DNA from: Ephemerocybe angulata
Taxonomy: Eukaryota; Basidiomycota; Agaricomycetes; Agaricales; Psathyrellaceae
DNA length: 64,000 bases
NCBI GenBank assembly: GCA_013368325.1
Contig: JAACJK010000111.1
Coordinates: forward strand, 248,001 to 312,000
Direction: 5' to 3'
Below the pieces are notes generated by a model. That model did no database searches, was not told where the DNA came from, and saw only the letters and a list, made by a program, of their open reading frames with translations. A program made the translations under genes and the position numbers. Positions 23,945 through 36,019 of this stretch are shown here, piece after piece; the stretch's first letter is position 1, and every line of letters starts with the position of its first letter.

Positions 23945-25925
23945 CTATGCTGCCCGAAGCGGAGAAAGAGAGCAGCGAGTTTGCTTTTTGGCCCAGCTAA
24001 GTTCTAACCCAGATCGATACCGTTGGAACAATGAAGCGTGGCGAGGCTTCAGAAACTCCTGCGGATATGTCGTGTCCTTCCTGCTTGACCATAGGAGCTC
24101 AAGTGGCGCTGAACGAGTAATGTCGATGGTGCGAGCGACCATTTCGCCCATGCTGAAGTCAAACTGTACCATTGTGCCACTGGGATTGTCGCGGGGCATC
24201 GAGGGCACACCTTCCCCATGTTGGGACTCCTCGGATTCGAAGGCCTCTGTGGTGCACATGTTCGCCACATACCATGTGTGGAACTGCCGAACAGAGTGAC
24301 TGTACCATGTGTGCAGGGATCGTTGAACTATACACAGAAAAAGTGTAAGCACCAGAAGCTGAGCGGGAAGCGGGCATCCTACCAGCATGATCGCGTCGTG
24401 CTTGGCTGCATTCGTGGTGATGGAAAACTCTCCAATCCTCTTCTTGGCATGCAGCCGAGCAGTAGACGACCGAGGAGCAACCAGCACACTGGCGGGACAC
24501 TCGCTCCTGGGCACGGTGCACGCACTACAGCGACTTCAGTCAGTGATCACGCCTAAGAGCAGAGATACGAGACACAGTGTACTGACCGCCTGATTATCAC
24601 AAATCATGACCACTCCACCCCCGTCGAACTTCTGGTACGCTTCGCAAAATGAAAACGCCTGCTTCCAGTGGTATTCCCAACGCTCACTCGTAGCTAAGCT
24701 ACAGCCTTCGAGGCCGGGTACCTTACCATCGGGATACATCCCAAGGAATCGCCTAATTACTCTTGGGTGAGTTAAATCACTGAGAGTGAGAGAGCTCGTA
24801 ACTATGTCTGCATAGTCGGGTGGAAGTTCGGTGCTCTTGTGGGACCATGGAATGACACGTACAAGGAGGGGTACAATTCCCCCCTCGACTAAGCCACCGC
24901 GATGCTTGATGACATGCGTCCTAGCTTGTGTAGCCATGAAGAAAAGCGCGTGGATGCAGATTCCCAGCCTCGCGAGCATCGTCGCGTGGCTCTTCTGGAC
25001 GGTGATCGAAAGGGTGTTGATAGCAGAGCAGAACTCCCGCAGGAAGTTGGCTTCTCCGAAAGCCCGGTGAAGGTCTTCGCTGCTGGAGCCCATCAGGAAG
25101 GACGATGTGGCGGCAAGAGTGCGAAGGTATTCGATCGCGTCGTCCGGCCCTTCAGCCGCAGATGGGTCCTCGCTCGCAAGACGCGCTCGGCGAAGGATAG
25201 TCCATGCCAGCCGCGGTACGAGCCGCTTCTCCATAATCCTGTTCAGAAAAATTTCGGCACCAACTTTCTTGTTAACCACCGCGCGCAGCGCGTCCAGGAT
25301 GGAGCATGAGGTGATGTCGAGCAGCGGCTCTCCAGTGTTGTCGTCTACCCGGAACCAGAGCCGGAGGATAATGTCGATGCATTCCGGCGAGGAGATATAA
25401 ACATCGAATACGCGATCGTCTAGGCTGAGCACTCTGCGGATGAACGTTGCATTATTCACGTAAGCTTCCAGCATTAGGTTCATCCAGTCGGGAAGTTGGG
25501 GAGCCTTCAAGTTGTCAGGTACCAAGAGAAGGAAGCGAATCCAGCGACATAGGCCGTCCACGTTTTCGATAAGCTGGTCGACGAGGGCTGCCTTGAGATC
25601 TGGCTGCTTTAAAGCACACTGTAGGATTGTCATGCAGTACATAGCCCGATCTATTGGCTGTCGGATCCAGTCGCGTTCGACGCTAGGGACGAGTTCGGGA
25701 TGCAGGAACTTGAATGCTACTTTGAGAAGTTCGATAGGAAATTGTTCGCCATGTTCGCCATTGATGTCCAAGTTGTCTGCCAAGAAATGAAGGTCGGGAA
25801 CAGACCCAGTAGATGCCCGTTGGATGACCTATCGGTCCGTTAAATGAGCACACCATCAGTCTAGGTTATCGACAGACCTCGGGAGTGACTGCAGTCACCA
25901 GTCCTTCTCTGACCGCTCGTCGCAT
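23945..25925 (-). CDS. MYND-finger protein, copy C, altered C-terminus
   Basis: Minus-strand exons 25925-25878, 25828-24587, 24524-24383 and 24327-23945 join in phase. The start reads MRRAVREGLVTAVTPE. The helical region is present, and the zinc finger is complete (CDNQAC, QCAGC, VVYCSAACQEEDW, FHHHEC). A small insertion after the codons for RYRSGLE shifts the last exon. It ends with the unrelated CSLSPLRAA at 23945 instead of the family tail VYSIARHG, which survives out of frame down to 23866. About 50 residues of the tail domain are thus replaced. The protein may still be made and keep its finger. It is the tandem neighbour of copy B, in the same direction, but has no DUF6533 partner. Function unknown. 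Confidence 0.8.
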
Positions 25926-26071
25926 TGCAGTTCCAATATCCGGGAAGTGGTAGGATCTCGGTTGCTAAGCTTTGGTTTGAGGGCGTTCCGAACGGTGACG
26001 GTGGTGGTTCGGTGAATGTCGTGGTGGCTGGCAAACCTGGCGGCAGCAAAACGGCTCAAAACGGTCACCGC

Positions 26072-26104
26072 TGACCGTGCGCTTAACTTTCGGACTCCGA
26101 TTTT
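26072..26104 (-). promoter_or_regulatory. Conserved upstream block of MYND copy C
   Basis: Third occurrence of the block seen at 357-390, again with AAGCGCACGGTCA, about 150 bases before the start codon. Sequence upstream of it is not shared. Confidence 0.4.
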
Positions 26105-26298
26105 CTTACCTACTTATTAAAAGTCGGACACACCTCGCACCGCAAGAAAAGCGCCATGCTTCCAGTGTGTGGCATCGTGAAGGGTTATAGCAGGCCGATT
26201 ATATCCTTTTTCTCTTTTTCACGATGGGGAACAAAGAATCGGTCTGTCCAAGGTCTGTCACAATGCCACACTGCCGATGGTGCTGAAGAAAACATGAT

Positions 26299-26480
26299 TG
26301 GAAGGCTCGTGGGGCTAACACGAGTCAACACTGAGGACGACGAGACATGACATGAACAACGTCTAGTTGGGCGAACGAGGATGAACGACTGGGTACATGG
26401 GTGAACTAAGCTAAGGAACGAAAGGATGGAAACGCGTGTAGTAAGGACGATGGGATGATGTAAGCCATCGCGTCCTTACA
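26299..26480. repeat. Left LTR, 182 bases
   Basis: Begins TGGAAGG and ends CCTTACA. It appears identical base for base to 27540-27721, which implies a recent insertion or gene conversion. Near its end GTAAGGACGATGG can pair with CCATCGCGTCCTTAC, forming a hairpin (26441-26479). Confidence 0.9.
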
Positions 26481-27539
26481 CTCGCCCCTCCTCCGAATGA
26501 AAACAACGAAACAGCCAAAAAAAAACTAACGACTTCGGCAACGATAGGTAAGGAGACCATAGTCGAGGCATCGCAAGAAAATCAGGGGCGGGAAGCGCAA
26601 TGAAGGTCAGGAACACCGAAACGTAGGTATCACGAAACAAACCAAGGCAAAGGGACGAAAGAATCGTAGATGTTACCGGTAGTCATCCAAATAAAAGTAA
26701 TCAAACAACAGGGAAACAAACGCCATTCAGAACGGGAGGCGATAGGACCATAGCTGAGGCACCGCAAGAAAGTCAAGGGTGGTAAAACGCAATGAGGATC
26801 AGGAACGCCAGAGGACGGGTACCATGGACAACCAGAGCGAACCGGACGAGTGAACCATGAATGTTATCAGTAGCCAGAAATGAGAAAACGGATAGTGTAA
26901 AAACCGTAAAACTGAATTCGAAGTCAAAACATGAAACGGTGAACCACGGTTGGCGTCGTCGCACTCTCGATGGTCGAGAACTGGGAGACTTCGAGTATTG
27001 AGGGGGCGGCAGTCGCAGGTGCCAGGAAGGGAAGGGTAAAGGGTAGAGCCTCCTTTAGGACAGGAGCACGGGCTTGATTGGTGCGGAATCACGATGGGGA
27101 GTCGTCGTTGAACGTGGGCGAGCTCGAGAATGCAGGGCGATGGCAAGATGAACGAAAAGTGCTTGGGCGTCTTCTTTGATGAGTGAGTCGCGTACTGGGC
27201 TTCGGTGGCTTGGAGATTCGTGGAGCGGGGTGTACTGTCCAGTTTGGTAAAGGCGGGCGTCGAAAATTGCTCGGCGAGGATGGTAGAATTGATATTGGGG
27301 TCGGCGGGGGCAGCGACGCGACTGACGAGACCAAATGAGCGACGGCGGGTTGACGGCGGGGTCCGATAGAAAGAATGGATGGTGAACAAATGCACGACCG
27401 ATTCGGCGTCGAGGTTTGGGCAAGGCGGGTGGAGAAAGAAACTGGGCGGGTTTTTGGGAAAGGGAGGTTTGGCGATTCAGCGACGAGGCGAAAGAGCGGC
27501 GGCGGGGTCGAAAGACGAGAAAGGGATGTCAAAAAAAAG

Positions 27540-27721
27540 TGGAAGGCTCGTGGGGCTAACACGAGTCAACACTGAGGACGACGAGACATGACATGAACAA
27601 CGTCTAGTTGGGCGAACGAGGATGAACGACTGGGTACATGGGTGAACTAAGCTAAGGAACGAAAGGATGGAAACGCGTGTAGTAAGGACGATGGGATGAT
27701 GTAAGCCATCGCGTCCTTACA
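27540..27721. repeat. Right LTR, 182 bases
   Basis: Same sequence as the left LTR, preceded by the A-rich tract and followed by the second ATGAT. Confidence 0.9.
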
Positions 27722-27744
27722 ATGATGAGCACATCCGTCGTGAT

Positions 27745-28785
27745 GCTCAGTGAAAACGAAAGTCCGGTGAAATACAGGCATATTCGTGTGAAAGTCATAA
27801 ATTTGCAAAATTGACTAAAGTGCAGTTCTCACTGACTTCCAAAGTCAGGCAGAAGTCGTTCACGGGAGGGTCGATCAATCCGTTCTGTGCCTCTGATTCG
27901 GATGACTTTTGGTTGACTTATGCATGTATGGATACCAGATGATAGTCACAGCAAAGTCATATTATTGAATAGAAGCAACTACATGGTACAGATAGACTCT
28001 CTAGACTGGAGCAAAACATAACTAAGTCCTGCCAAGTACCCCGAATGTGCTGAATCCTTGCGCTGTGTCGCCTGGCGCAACCTTCAAGCAACCTTGCAAC
28101 GCTTCGAAGTTCGGACCTCCTAGCTACCTACACCCAGAGTTAATTGGTTAATCATCATGTGAACGTACATACTAGAATATGACGAACCTTTGAATAGTTC
28201 CCAGCTCGCTCTCTTAAGTCTTGATGAAACCTATAGGTAGCAGGACTCGGATATCTCAGGGTATTATGACCACATAAAGGAGGCGAAGATAACTTACCAT
28301 TCTCGACCACGTAGATACGTGTTGTCTTCAACCCGGCAGTCCTAACTAATAGCGGCAGTTCAGTTAGAGATGTAAGTTTCCAGGAATAGTTTACTGACCT
28401 TCGTTTGACCGTCGTCTGGACTCTGCGACGTGCCAAAGGGGGCTCGAATTCCGGACACCTAAAGTGCAAATGGACGGGCATGGGCAAGGAGGTGGGGTCA
28501 TGATGGTTGGTTTCAAGTCCGGTTCCGGCAGAGTTCTGACGCAAATGCTCAGACCTGCTCAGACCCCTACTTTCGAACTCAGACTAAAATGTTCTGAAAG
28601 GCTTGCCAAGTGGATCTCTGTGTAATGTATAGACTTTCCACTGACGTTTGGACGACTTACCTGATGTAACGTGGGTATAATATTGGTACATTCGAGGAGA
28701 ATTGACTTTAGCCTTACTTTAGGACGATTCCGGGGTATTCACCTGATATTCGCATGACTTTCCATGACTTTCGTTTTTACTGAGC
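27745..28785. mobile_element. Non-autonomous inverted-repeat DNA transposon, 1041 bases
   Basis: The ends are inverted repeats of 20 bases with one mismatch, starting GCTCAGT and ending CGAAAGTC. The five bases GTGAT flank both ends (27740-27744 and 28786-28790). Many copies of AAAGTC or GACTTT lie in the first and last 200 bases, as often seen where a transposase binds subterminally. No transposase frame is visible. One minus-strand open frame (28155-28544) shows no known motif. It begins 18 bases after the target duplication of the LTR element, so the two insertions sit side by side. Confidence 0.65.
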
Positions 28786-28790
28786 GTGAT

Positions 28791-29107
28791 GATTGTCGTA
28801 CCTCTGTCTGTCGTTGCGTTAAACTTTTGCGACCCGTTCATCGACACGAGGTACGCCGCAGGTCCCTGAACGAACGGGTCCCGATAACGGTGCTTTATTA
28901 CGACTCTGACTACATACTCGTACGGGAGAATGACGGGAACTGTCGGTAGCACTGCAAGAATGCAAATTAAAACATTATCGTTTACAACCAGTCCTCGCGT
29001 TGTGCAACTGGAAGATCTTCTGGGTTAACAGGAGGCAAGGAGTCGATCTCTGAGTCATAGCTAGCGATATCTTCAGTATAATAGACGTGATGTACGTTTC
29101 GTAGAGC
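28791..29107. other. Short gap, nothing recognised
   Basis: No gene or repeat was recognised between the inverted-repeat element and the orphan MYND-protein tail. Confidence 0.5.
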
Positions 29108-29637
29108 TCACCCATGTCTCGCGATCGAGTATACAGGCTGATAGGCGTCCCCATCACGCTCAAGCATAACCACGACTTCTATGATGCCATGGGCTCCGAA
29201 GCGTAGAATGAGGGAGGCAAGTCTGCGTTCTGGCCTCGCCAATGCCTCCGTATACTGTTGAACCATTGACTCCCATCGAGGCTTCAGGTACTCCTGCGAG
29301 TTGAATGTCGTGTATTCTCTTCTTACCCAGAGGTCCTCGGGCGAGACCAAGCGAAGATCATAAAGAGGTGTTGTCGCTTCCCCCTTGCTACAGTCGAATT
29401 CTATCATCACGTCGCTGGGACTTGCATCCGAGTCGGGTATCATGAAAGCACCTTCTCCACACCTGGTGCTGTCCCGCTGGTGCAACACTTTGCGACAATT
29501 GTCGAGAGGGGCTGGGTGCAATATTGGCGACCATTGGCGCGAATGCACCGCCAATGCACCTGAGAATGCCACATTTGGGCAGGGTGAAATTGGGCTGCTC
29601 CAACGCCATCACAGATTGTAAATCCGCGTAGAAACAC
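29108..29637 (-). pseudogene. Orphan C-terminal fragment of a MYND-family protein
   Basis: The minus strand encodes FDCSKGE, then LKPRWESMVQQYTEALARPE and finally PVYSIARHG at a stop. This matches, at lower similarity, the tail domain of the full copies (LDFSKGE, LKPRHASLFQRYWSGLAGP, GVYSIARHG). No finger exon or helical N-terminal exon is found upstream; the sequence loses similarity before about 29600. It is a remnant of a fourth, more diverged paralog. Confidence 0.75.
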
Positions 29638-30018
29638 GTGTCAGGCTCAACCCGACGGCGGGAGCGCCATCACTGCCGCCCTGGGTGACTATTGGGGATG
29701 GCCTTCAGCTTCTAACTTGGGGCCTTTCGATCTGACGGGGGCCCTCAATCTTCGTCCCTTCTAGCGTAATATACGAGAAGATCCTCAAATACCGATTTGC
29801 TCTACAGATAGATCGGGAATATGCCTGTAGGCAGCCCTGCGCCGGCCGTCGTTGGGAGGGGGGGATCGTACGGGCTGGAAGCAGGGATATACTTAGATGC
29901 TAAGTACTGTATATTGCGTGTGCCAGAGCTGCTGTTAGTGCCTTTGATTAGAGCTACATAGTCTCTGCAGGGACAATCCAGGACCATCCCCCTTTGATGC
30001 CCATTCGTCGCTTCCCCC

Positions 30019-30245
30019 CTCTCGATGCACCTCGGCAGTACGATGCTTGAGTATGCACCACCGGATGCACCTCGTTCTGGTCGGTGCGGCCTCCCCTCTC
30101 GATGCACCTCAGCAGTACGATGCTTGAGTATGCACCACCGGATGCACCTCGTTCTGGTCGATGCGGCCTCGGCCTCTCGATGCACCTCGGCAGTACGATG
30201 ATTGCACCTCGTTCTGGTCGATGCCCCTTGGCAGTACAATGCACC
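30019..30245. repeat. Minisatellite, units of 77-78 bases, about three copies
   Basis: Units start at 30019, 30096 and 30174 with CTCTCGATGCACCTC. They contain TGAGTATGCACCACC and TGCACCTCGTTCTGGTCG. The third copy is shortened. Confidence 0.85.
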
Positions 30246-30435
30246 AATGCACCTCATACAGATATTCCACACCGCTTGCCCAGTCGCCCAGCATGCAATA
30301 ATCCAGTGCCGGATGTACGTTGTACCATGGTTCTCCCCAGATACGTCCACACATACTGGACCTCTGAGTATATATTACGGCCCATCGATCCTACCTTCCC
30401 CTCGTTACTGTCGTTACTGATTGATCTACCCGCCC

Positions 30436-30866
30436 GTGTCCGTGCACCACACCCGAAGCGCCATCACCAGCACAAATGCACCTCTCCGTCACCACGCCCG
30501 AAGCGCCGCCTCCAGCACAAATGCACCTCTCCATGCACCACGCCCGAAGCGCCATCACCAGCACAAATGTACCTCTCCGTGCACCACGCCCGAAGCGCCG
30601 CCTCCAGCACAAATGCACCTCTCCATGCACCACGCCCGAAGCGCCATCACCAGCTCAAATGCACCTCTCCGTGCACCACGCCCGAAGCGCCGCCTCCAGC
30701 ACAAATGCACCTCTCCATGCACCACGCCCGAAGCGCCATCACCAGCTCAAATGCACCTCTCCGTGCACCACGCCCGAAGCGACGAGCCCCAATGCACCTC
30801 TCCGTGCACCACGCCCGAAGCGACGAGCCCCAATGCACCTCTCCATGCACCACGCCCGAATCTCAT
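30436..30866. repeat. Minisatellite, 46-base units, about ten copies
   Basis: The unit contains CACGCCCGAAGCGCC and AAATGCACCTCTCC. Copies alternate between CATCACC and CGCCTCC versions, a higher-order pattern of two units. The last units are 41 bases. Since 46 is not a multiple of three, open frames here cross all frames and are not genes. Confidence 0.9.
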
Positions 30867-31437
30867 TGACAGTACACCGAGCACCCCGCCAGAATACCTG
30901 CCAGCTGCACGAATGCATTTGGGTGGTATCCGCTTCCAATCAATACGCCGCCCCATCCACCACGCGCATCACCCCTCGCATCACCCCTCAGAATAGCCAG
31001 AATGGGTGCAAAAGTATCTATAATCTAAGACATAGTCAACGCAAGTTCGTACAGAATGAACCAGGCCATGTTAAGACGACTGTGACTCCCAGCATCATAA
31101 GCGCCGATGGGCGCTTATTTCGGATTTTACAGGAACGGCGGTATGAAGCCAATAAGTACCTGAGACTTGCCTCATCCAACCCAAACGAAGGAAACGAGGT
31201 GTATACCGCAGCATACACCAGTGTGCATCCCACTTTTTATAGCGTCAGTGGTGCATGCCGCTGGATAATGCACAACTGAGTGGTGTACTATATTGCACCA
31301 ATATCGTGTTACGTCTTAGAATATTCCGACTAAGCATGACTCTTACTACTTGGTATACGAATGTGGCCCTATATGGATTAGTAAATACAGAAGACATCGA
31401 AGTTGAATTAATCTAGGCAAAGACGAGACTCCGGCAA

Positions 31438-34400
31438 CTATGGGGAGGCCATTTCAACATCGGTGGATGATTTATCTAAGTTGTCTCCAATGTCCTGTGC
31501 CTCCTGTTTTTGCCTGCGCGCGTAGAATAGCCTTGGGTCCTTCATCTCCGCATATGCCTCCGCTATCTGCTTGTCGACATTTTGCCACGCGTGTTCGAAT
31601 CGATTTCGGAGAGTGAGGCATAACGAGCCCTGCCTCCTTGCATAGGCACGCAAGCCCTCGTCATACTCTGGGGATACAGTCTCCACTGCCTGTCTGGCCC
31701 CCGCTTTTTCGTACCAACTGGTCTCCTTCCATTTGAAGAAACGAATGGTGCGGTTCATTTCTTCCCTCACAATTCGTATTTCTTCTTGATATCGAGAAGC
31801 CCTCGCTCTCGACTTCGCCCATTCAACCTTAATCGCTACGGACACCGTCAGCTGAGTTTCCATAGCGACAGACTTTCTGTGTAGGTAATACTTACCTTCT
31901 GCTTCATACTCGGTGTGGTTGTCTTCTGACGCGGAAGCATGTCGCCAGATCCAAGACGACACTTGCCTCGTTGCCCCCGTCCTGTTGTTCACCTCCCGAT
32001 TGACCTCGGGCTCATCGAGATCGGGGCGTACCATCGCCCTTATGTCACTATCTTCGAGGGGAAGGTAGAAGCTCTCCAGTCCCGACTTGCGTAACATCTT
32101 TCCTAGGGAAAGGAGTGCAACACGGGCTTGACGGTACTCGTCCCTCGCCACCGCAATCTGCCCTTCTATCGTGCCGAGTAGATTCAGTGCTTTGGTATTG
32201 GCACCCTGACCCCGCAGCCATCGTTTCTTCAAATCGTGCACAGTGATACGACGTTGAAGGGACCTGCGTAGACTTGTCAGCGCTTCCTGCGCCTGAGCGG
32301 AACGCAGCTGAAATTCTATTTCTGTTAGCCGCTTGTCAACGGGGACCTGCTTGCCAATCTGGGATGGAAGCCAAAGGGGGAGATCGTAGGGCGGAATGGT
32401 CTTTGAGCCCGTGGCCTTCTGACGTAGAAAGAGGGTGGATGGAATGTATAGCTGTAGGGACTGATACCACGCGTCGACGCGGCGGACGAGTGTGTTCGAT
32501 CGAAGCTGGATGCGGGTGAGTTCACGGTCTCGAGAATGGGTCCATGTCTTTTTCATGTCAGTCTTTAGGGCCCTCCTATCAGGCTAATGTTAGAGATAGA
32601 AAGAAAGGAGGGAGAACTGGACATACTGATCGCTTTCGAGGTCAATACCTCGAGAGATGAGTACACTGGGCGATATGTCCGGACTTAAAGAAACATCCTT
32701 CCCAGCGGCCAATGCCGCAGCTTCTTCCTCCGCGAGCGCCTTCCTCACGGCGACCTGTGTTGGGGTTGTGACACACATCTCAAATGGGTTAGCGTTCTTG
32801 GTCGGGTCCTTCTCCCAGGCGACCATCTTCTCTATCCACCCCTTCACCTTAATCGGGTCAAGCGTGCTTTCTAGTTCTTGGTGAGAAATCGCGTGCTCCG
32901 CGACTCTCGACACGGCTGTATCCATCTTCTTCGACAGGGAAGAGCCTATTAAATCAGTTTTAATATAGCCATATATCATACGTTGAGAGAGTACATACCC
33001 AAATCAACCACTTTCCTCCAATTATAGTCACCGAAGTTGTAGTCTAAGGTATCCCGCCTCGTTCCTGGTCCCATCTCCCGCGTACTGGGGGCGAGAGGGT
33101 TTGCCTCGCCCCATCCCCGCTCAGGTGCCTCACCATCACCTAGACCAGCGCCTGGAGTCAGCATAAAGGCAAATTTGGTTTGGCACGGGGCGACGTGGGC
33201 GGGGAGGTGGAATTTTGGAACGAGGAAGCGGGTCTTAGCGTCTTCGGCGAGAACTGGAGACTTGGGGTCAATCTTCTTGATCCGCTCGATAAAGTGCTTG
33301 GACCATTGACAGGCGATGTCATAAGAAAGAAAGAAGGTCTTCAGAATTCCCAGCGCGAGTACCACCAGTCCCCAGTGCAAAATATAGTCCATGTTACAGT
33401 AACTGGCGTGAATTAGTGACATTCCTGACTGAGCGCGATAGAGGATACTCACCGTTCTCCCTTTTGCAAATCACATACGGCAGACGGGCGCTTCATATTA
33501 TGCCTAGCACACTCCACAGTTGCCACACCAGACGCAGCGTAACCCTGACCCGGCGTGACATCGGCCAAATTGACAGCGTCATGGCGCGAGCAAGTGCTCT
33601 TCGGCTCCACTTCATCCTCATGCTCCTTCAGATAATCAGCGAACTTTCCTGGTTTTACAAAGTAGGAGAAGCCTTGGCTGAGTCCTGGATCTGCCGTCTC
33701 ACTCGAAACGTCCTTGCGTTTGAGTCGGAAACACGCATCGAGGGCCAAGTTGAGAGCGTGGATATATCTACCATATAAGTATCCTCAGCAGCGAGTATCA
33801 AAGATGTGAGCATGCGTACCTGGTCTCCTCTGGTTCGTCCTCCCAGCCTTCGGGCATATTAATTCCGGGGTGAGGACATGGGGGGCAGAGAACTGCACAC
33901 TCGCCCTCCTTCGTATCAGCCGCCCCACGGATCGGGTCATGGCCGCGCTGGTGACGTTTTAGAAGCTTGAGGTGTCTCCACTCATGCACCATACGCAAAA
34001 AACTAGGGTATCGATCCTAATAATATAATATTCGTAAGAGGGTAAAGAAGGCACTGAAATACATACTTTAACAGAGCCCAGTCCTGTGTTATCGGTAAGG
34101 CGGGAGATTGTGTTGTATAATTCGTAAGGAGAAACCTTGGATTCGTATTGTAGAATCTCGAAGAGCTCTAGAAGACGAAACGTAGCGGCTGATTTGGGGT
34201 TGATTGTGGTTGCCGGATAGAGCCGTCGCTCCAGAAGCTGTTCGATTTGAGTTTGGGAAGATGCCCCACATCCGCAGTAGTCAACCCCAAGAGTGTGAAC
34301 GCCGTCTAGATCCAGAATGACGAAGTCGTCCCCCCACGCTGTATCAGGCTTTGGGCAAGTTTCCCCCAGCGTATGCCCAAGCTGAATGCGCAAACCGAGT

Positions 34401-35142
34401 GACTTGAGGGTCACCTTAGTAAAGAAATTACCATTCCACTTCTAGGTCTAAGGATCAGGGAGGGGAGCCAGTATACATAATGAGATCCTACCTGAATCCG
34501 ATGTAGCGGTAAGGTCCGGTGAGCATTGACCATGCAAGGCCCGCATGCCATCCCACAGTTATCACAGCTGAGGCATCGGTACTCAGCCACCCGACCAGCT
34601 GAGCAGCTTGGACAGATGGTAGGGGGACTCTTACCTCGCCCCTCCAGCGTGATGAGGTAGCGTAAATACAAATCAATGTGCTTAACCCACTCATGGATAG
34701 CCTTGTCCTACGTATGCCGGTTAGCCATGATAAATAGACCAAACTTGAGACTTACCCCTTGGCCTTTGGGTCTTTTGCGACTCGGCTCCTCGTCGCTGAC
34801 CTCAGGATCTTCCATCGGAGGGGGAAGATCATGTTCCAAAAAGCTGTCCATGTATGCGCGATCCCAGCCGTTCAACTCACTGGCAGCGACCCACGATGTG
34901 AGAATCTCTTCGGTTGTTCGTGAATCGTTGACAGTCACATCTGGAGCATGAACCCCAGAGGGAGCTGCCAAAGCTGCGACCTTAAAGCCCCCCAGAGACA
35001 GAGTCTTCAGTTTAGTTGTTTGAAGGGTCCGAGACGTGGCACCAGACAAGCCACCCACAGGCGGCGGGGCATCTAGGGTTGATGGTGTGTATGTAGACAT
35101 CTTGATTTTCGAAGGCTTTCGTTTGGTTGTCGACTTAGGCAT
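31438..35142 (-). CDS. KDZ (Kyakuja-Dileera-Zisupton) transposase with CxC2 zinc cluster
   Basis: Eight minus-strand exons join in phase to 1116 residues: 35142-34756, 34707-34492, 34441-34067, 34016-33820, 33767-33453, 33402-32999, 32945-32627 and 32575-31438. An N-terminal tail is followed by the CxC2-like cysteine cluster (ICPSC, YRCLSCDNCG, GPCM, then LPLHRIQ). The KDZ core follows: LGVDYCGC, LALDACFRLKR, VCDLQKGER, YDIACQW, FLVPKFHLPAHV, GEAPERGW and STREMGPGTRRDTLD. The Asp of LALDACFRLKR, the Asp of YDIACQW and the Glu of GEAPERGW are candidate DDE metal ligands. The family usually has Asn where Cys follows DA here. A helical C-terminal third follows. No stop or frameshift is seen, so it may be active. 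It would cut and paste its own element. Confidence 0.9.
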
Positions 35143-35259
35143 AGTGGGCGAGATGAGAGTAGCTCGATGACCCCGGAATGATGGGTTGTGTGACCCATCC
35201 CAAAGCTTTAGGTCACCGGGGCGTAGACTACTGCCGGTCGACAACGTACCACCACCGTG
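35143..35259. promoter_or_regulatory. Bidirectional promoter gap of the KDZ cassette
   Basis: Only 117 bases separate the start codons of the transposase (minus) and its partner gene (plus), so both promoters must overlap. No TATA box is clear on either strand. Confidence 0.5.
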
Positions 35260-36015
35260 ATGGGACGGCGAGCCAAATATCTGACTGTGGAGTCGAAAAA
35301 AGAGGCTCACAGGGAGCAGAGGAGGGCTCTCATGAGGCGACCAAGGTATCTTCAACAATATACATCCCATGGGCCATCCTGACTGAACCGTTTCAGCGCC
35401 CGACGCGCTCGGCACGAGGAGAATAGGCGGTACTACTACAAGAAAAAGCTGCCCCCAACTGTCCCGGCCGAAGTCGTACGACATGCGGCTCTCCCACTCT
35501 CTTGGTCTGACTGGAGCTCAATATTTGTCCGCTTCCTCCAAGGTCAGGATATGTTGGTCCTTGACGAGGTGGAGCTTGAACTTGAAGACTTAGTCTCCCT
35601 AGTCGGATACCCACCATACCCACCCAGCCTCACAACGTTGGAGTGCTTTGACAATATTTGGGGGCCCGTCTCCGCTGCATTGCATGGTCGCATGACGTGG
35701 GAGTATGTGGGGGAGATCAATGGGAAGATAGCCTTGATGGCCAGAACGCCAGACGTTGACCTCAGGGTTGAGCTCTGGGCACGGCATACGGAACTCTTGG
35801 AAAGGCGTCAGGCTCTCTTGTCTCACCTCCCTAACTTGCCCTCACTCTGCTACAACACTCCATCAAATACTCTTATATCTCTAAACGTCATGTGGATTTC
35901 GCGACTTATAGTGTATAATGCGGAGGACATTGAAGCGATGTCGCGTAGCCGCATTGATTTGATACGGAGATGGACGGACAGGGTGTGGGACTTGGAGTCT
36001 GAACAGCGTGTGTAG
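35260..36015 (+). CDS. Partner gene divergent from KDZ transposase
   Basis: Two exons, 35260-35345 and 35397-36015, separated by a 51-base intron, give 234 residues. The N-terminus is strongly basic and helical (MGRRAKYLTVESKKEAHREQ, then RRARHEENRRYYYKKK), as in small DNA- or RNA-binding regions. The middle contains GYPPYPPSLTTLECFDNIWG, and the rest is helical with an acidic-basic end (RRWTDRVWDLESEQRV). I know no named domain for it. Basic N-termini of this GRRxKY..ExxxEAHR type recur in mushroom genomes, and the position against the transposase suggests an accessory of the element. The stop lies four bases from that of the convergent small gene. The function is not known. Confidence 0.75.
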
Positions 36016-36019
36016 TACT

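Larger units (their letters stand above)
26299..27721. mobile_element. Miniature LTR retroelement (TRIM-like), 1423 bases
   Basis: Two 182-base direct repeats bound the element; both begin TG and end CA. The flanking bases are ATGAT on both sides (26294-26298 and 27722-27726), a five-base target dupl­ication typical of LTR element integration. A purine-rich run (AAAAAAAAG) stands immediately before the right LTR as a possible polypurine tract. The 1059-base interior has no reverse transcriptase, integrase or gag. It does hold a diverged tandem duplication (about 26545-26690 and 26740-26885, sharing GCATCGCAAGAAA-like text). No classical TGG primer-binding site follows the left LTR. It must have been moved by an autonomous partner elsewhere. 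Confidence 0.9.

Noticed and set aside
27055..27562. Overlapping minus-strand frames inside the LTR element
   Set aside because: They are Pro/Ser/Arg-rich with no gag, protease or reverse transcriptase motif; the element is best seen as non-coding.
30084..31279. Several long open frames of more than 190 codons
   Set aside because: They are products of minisatellites whose 46-base period leaves all three frames open.
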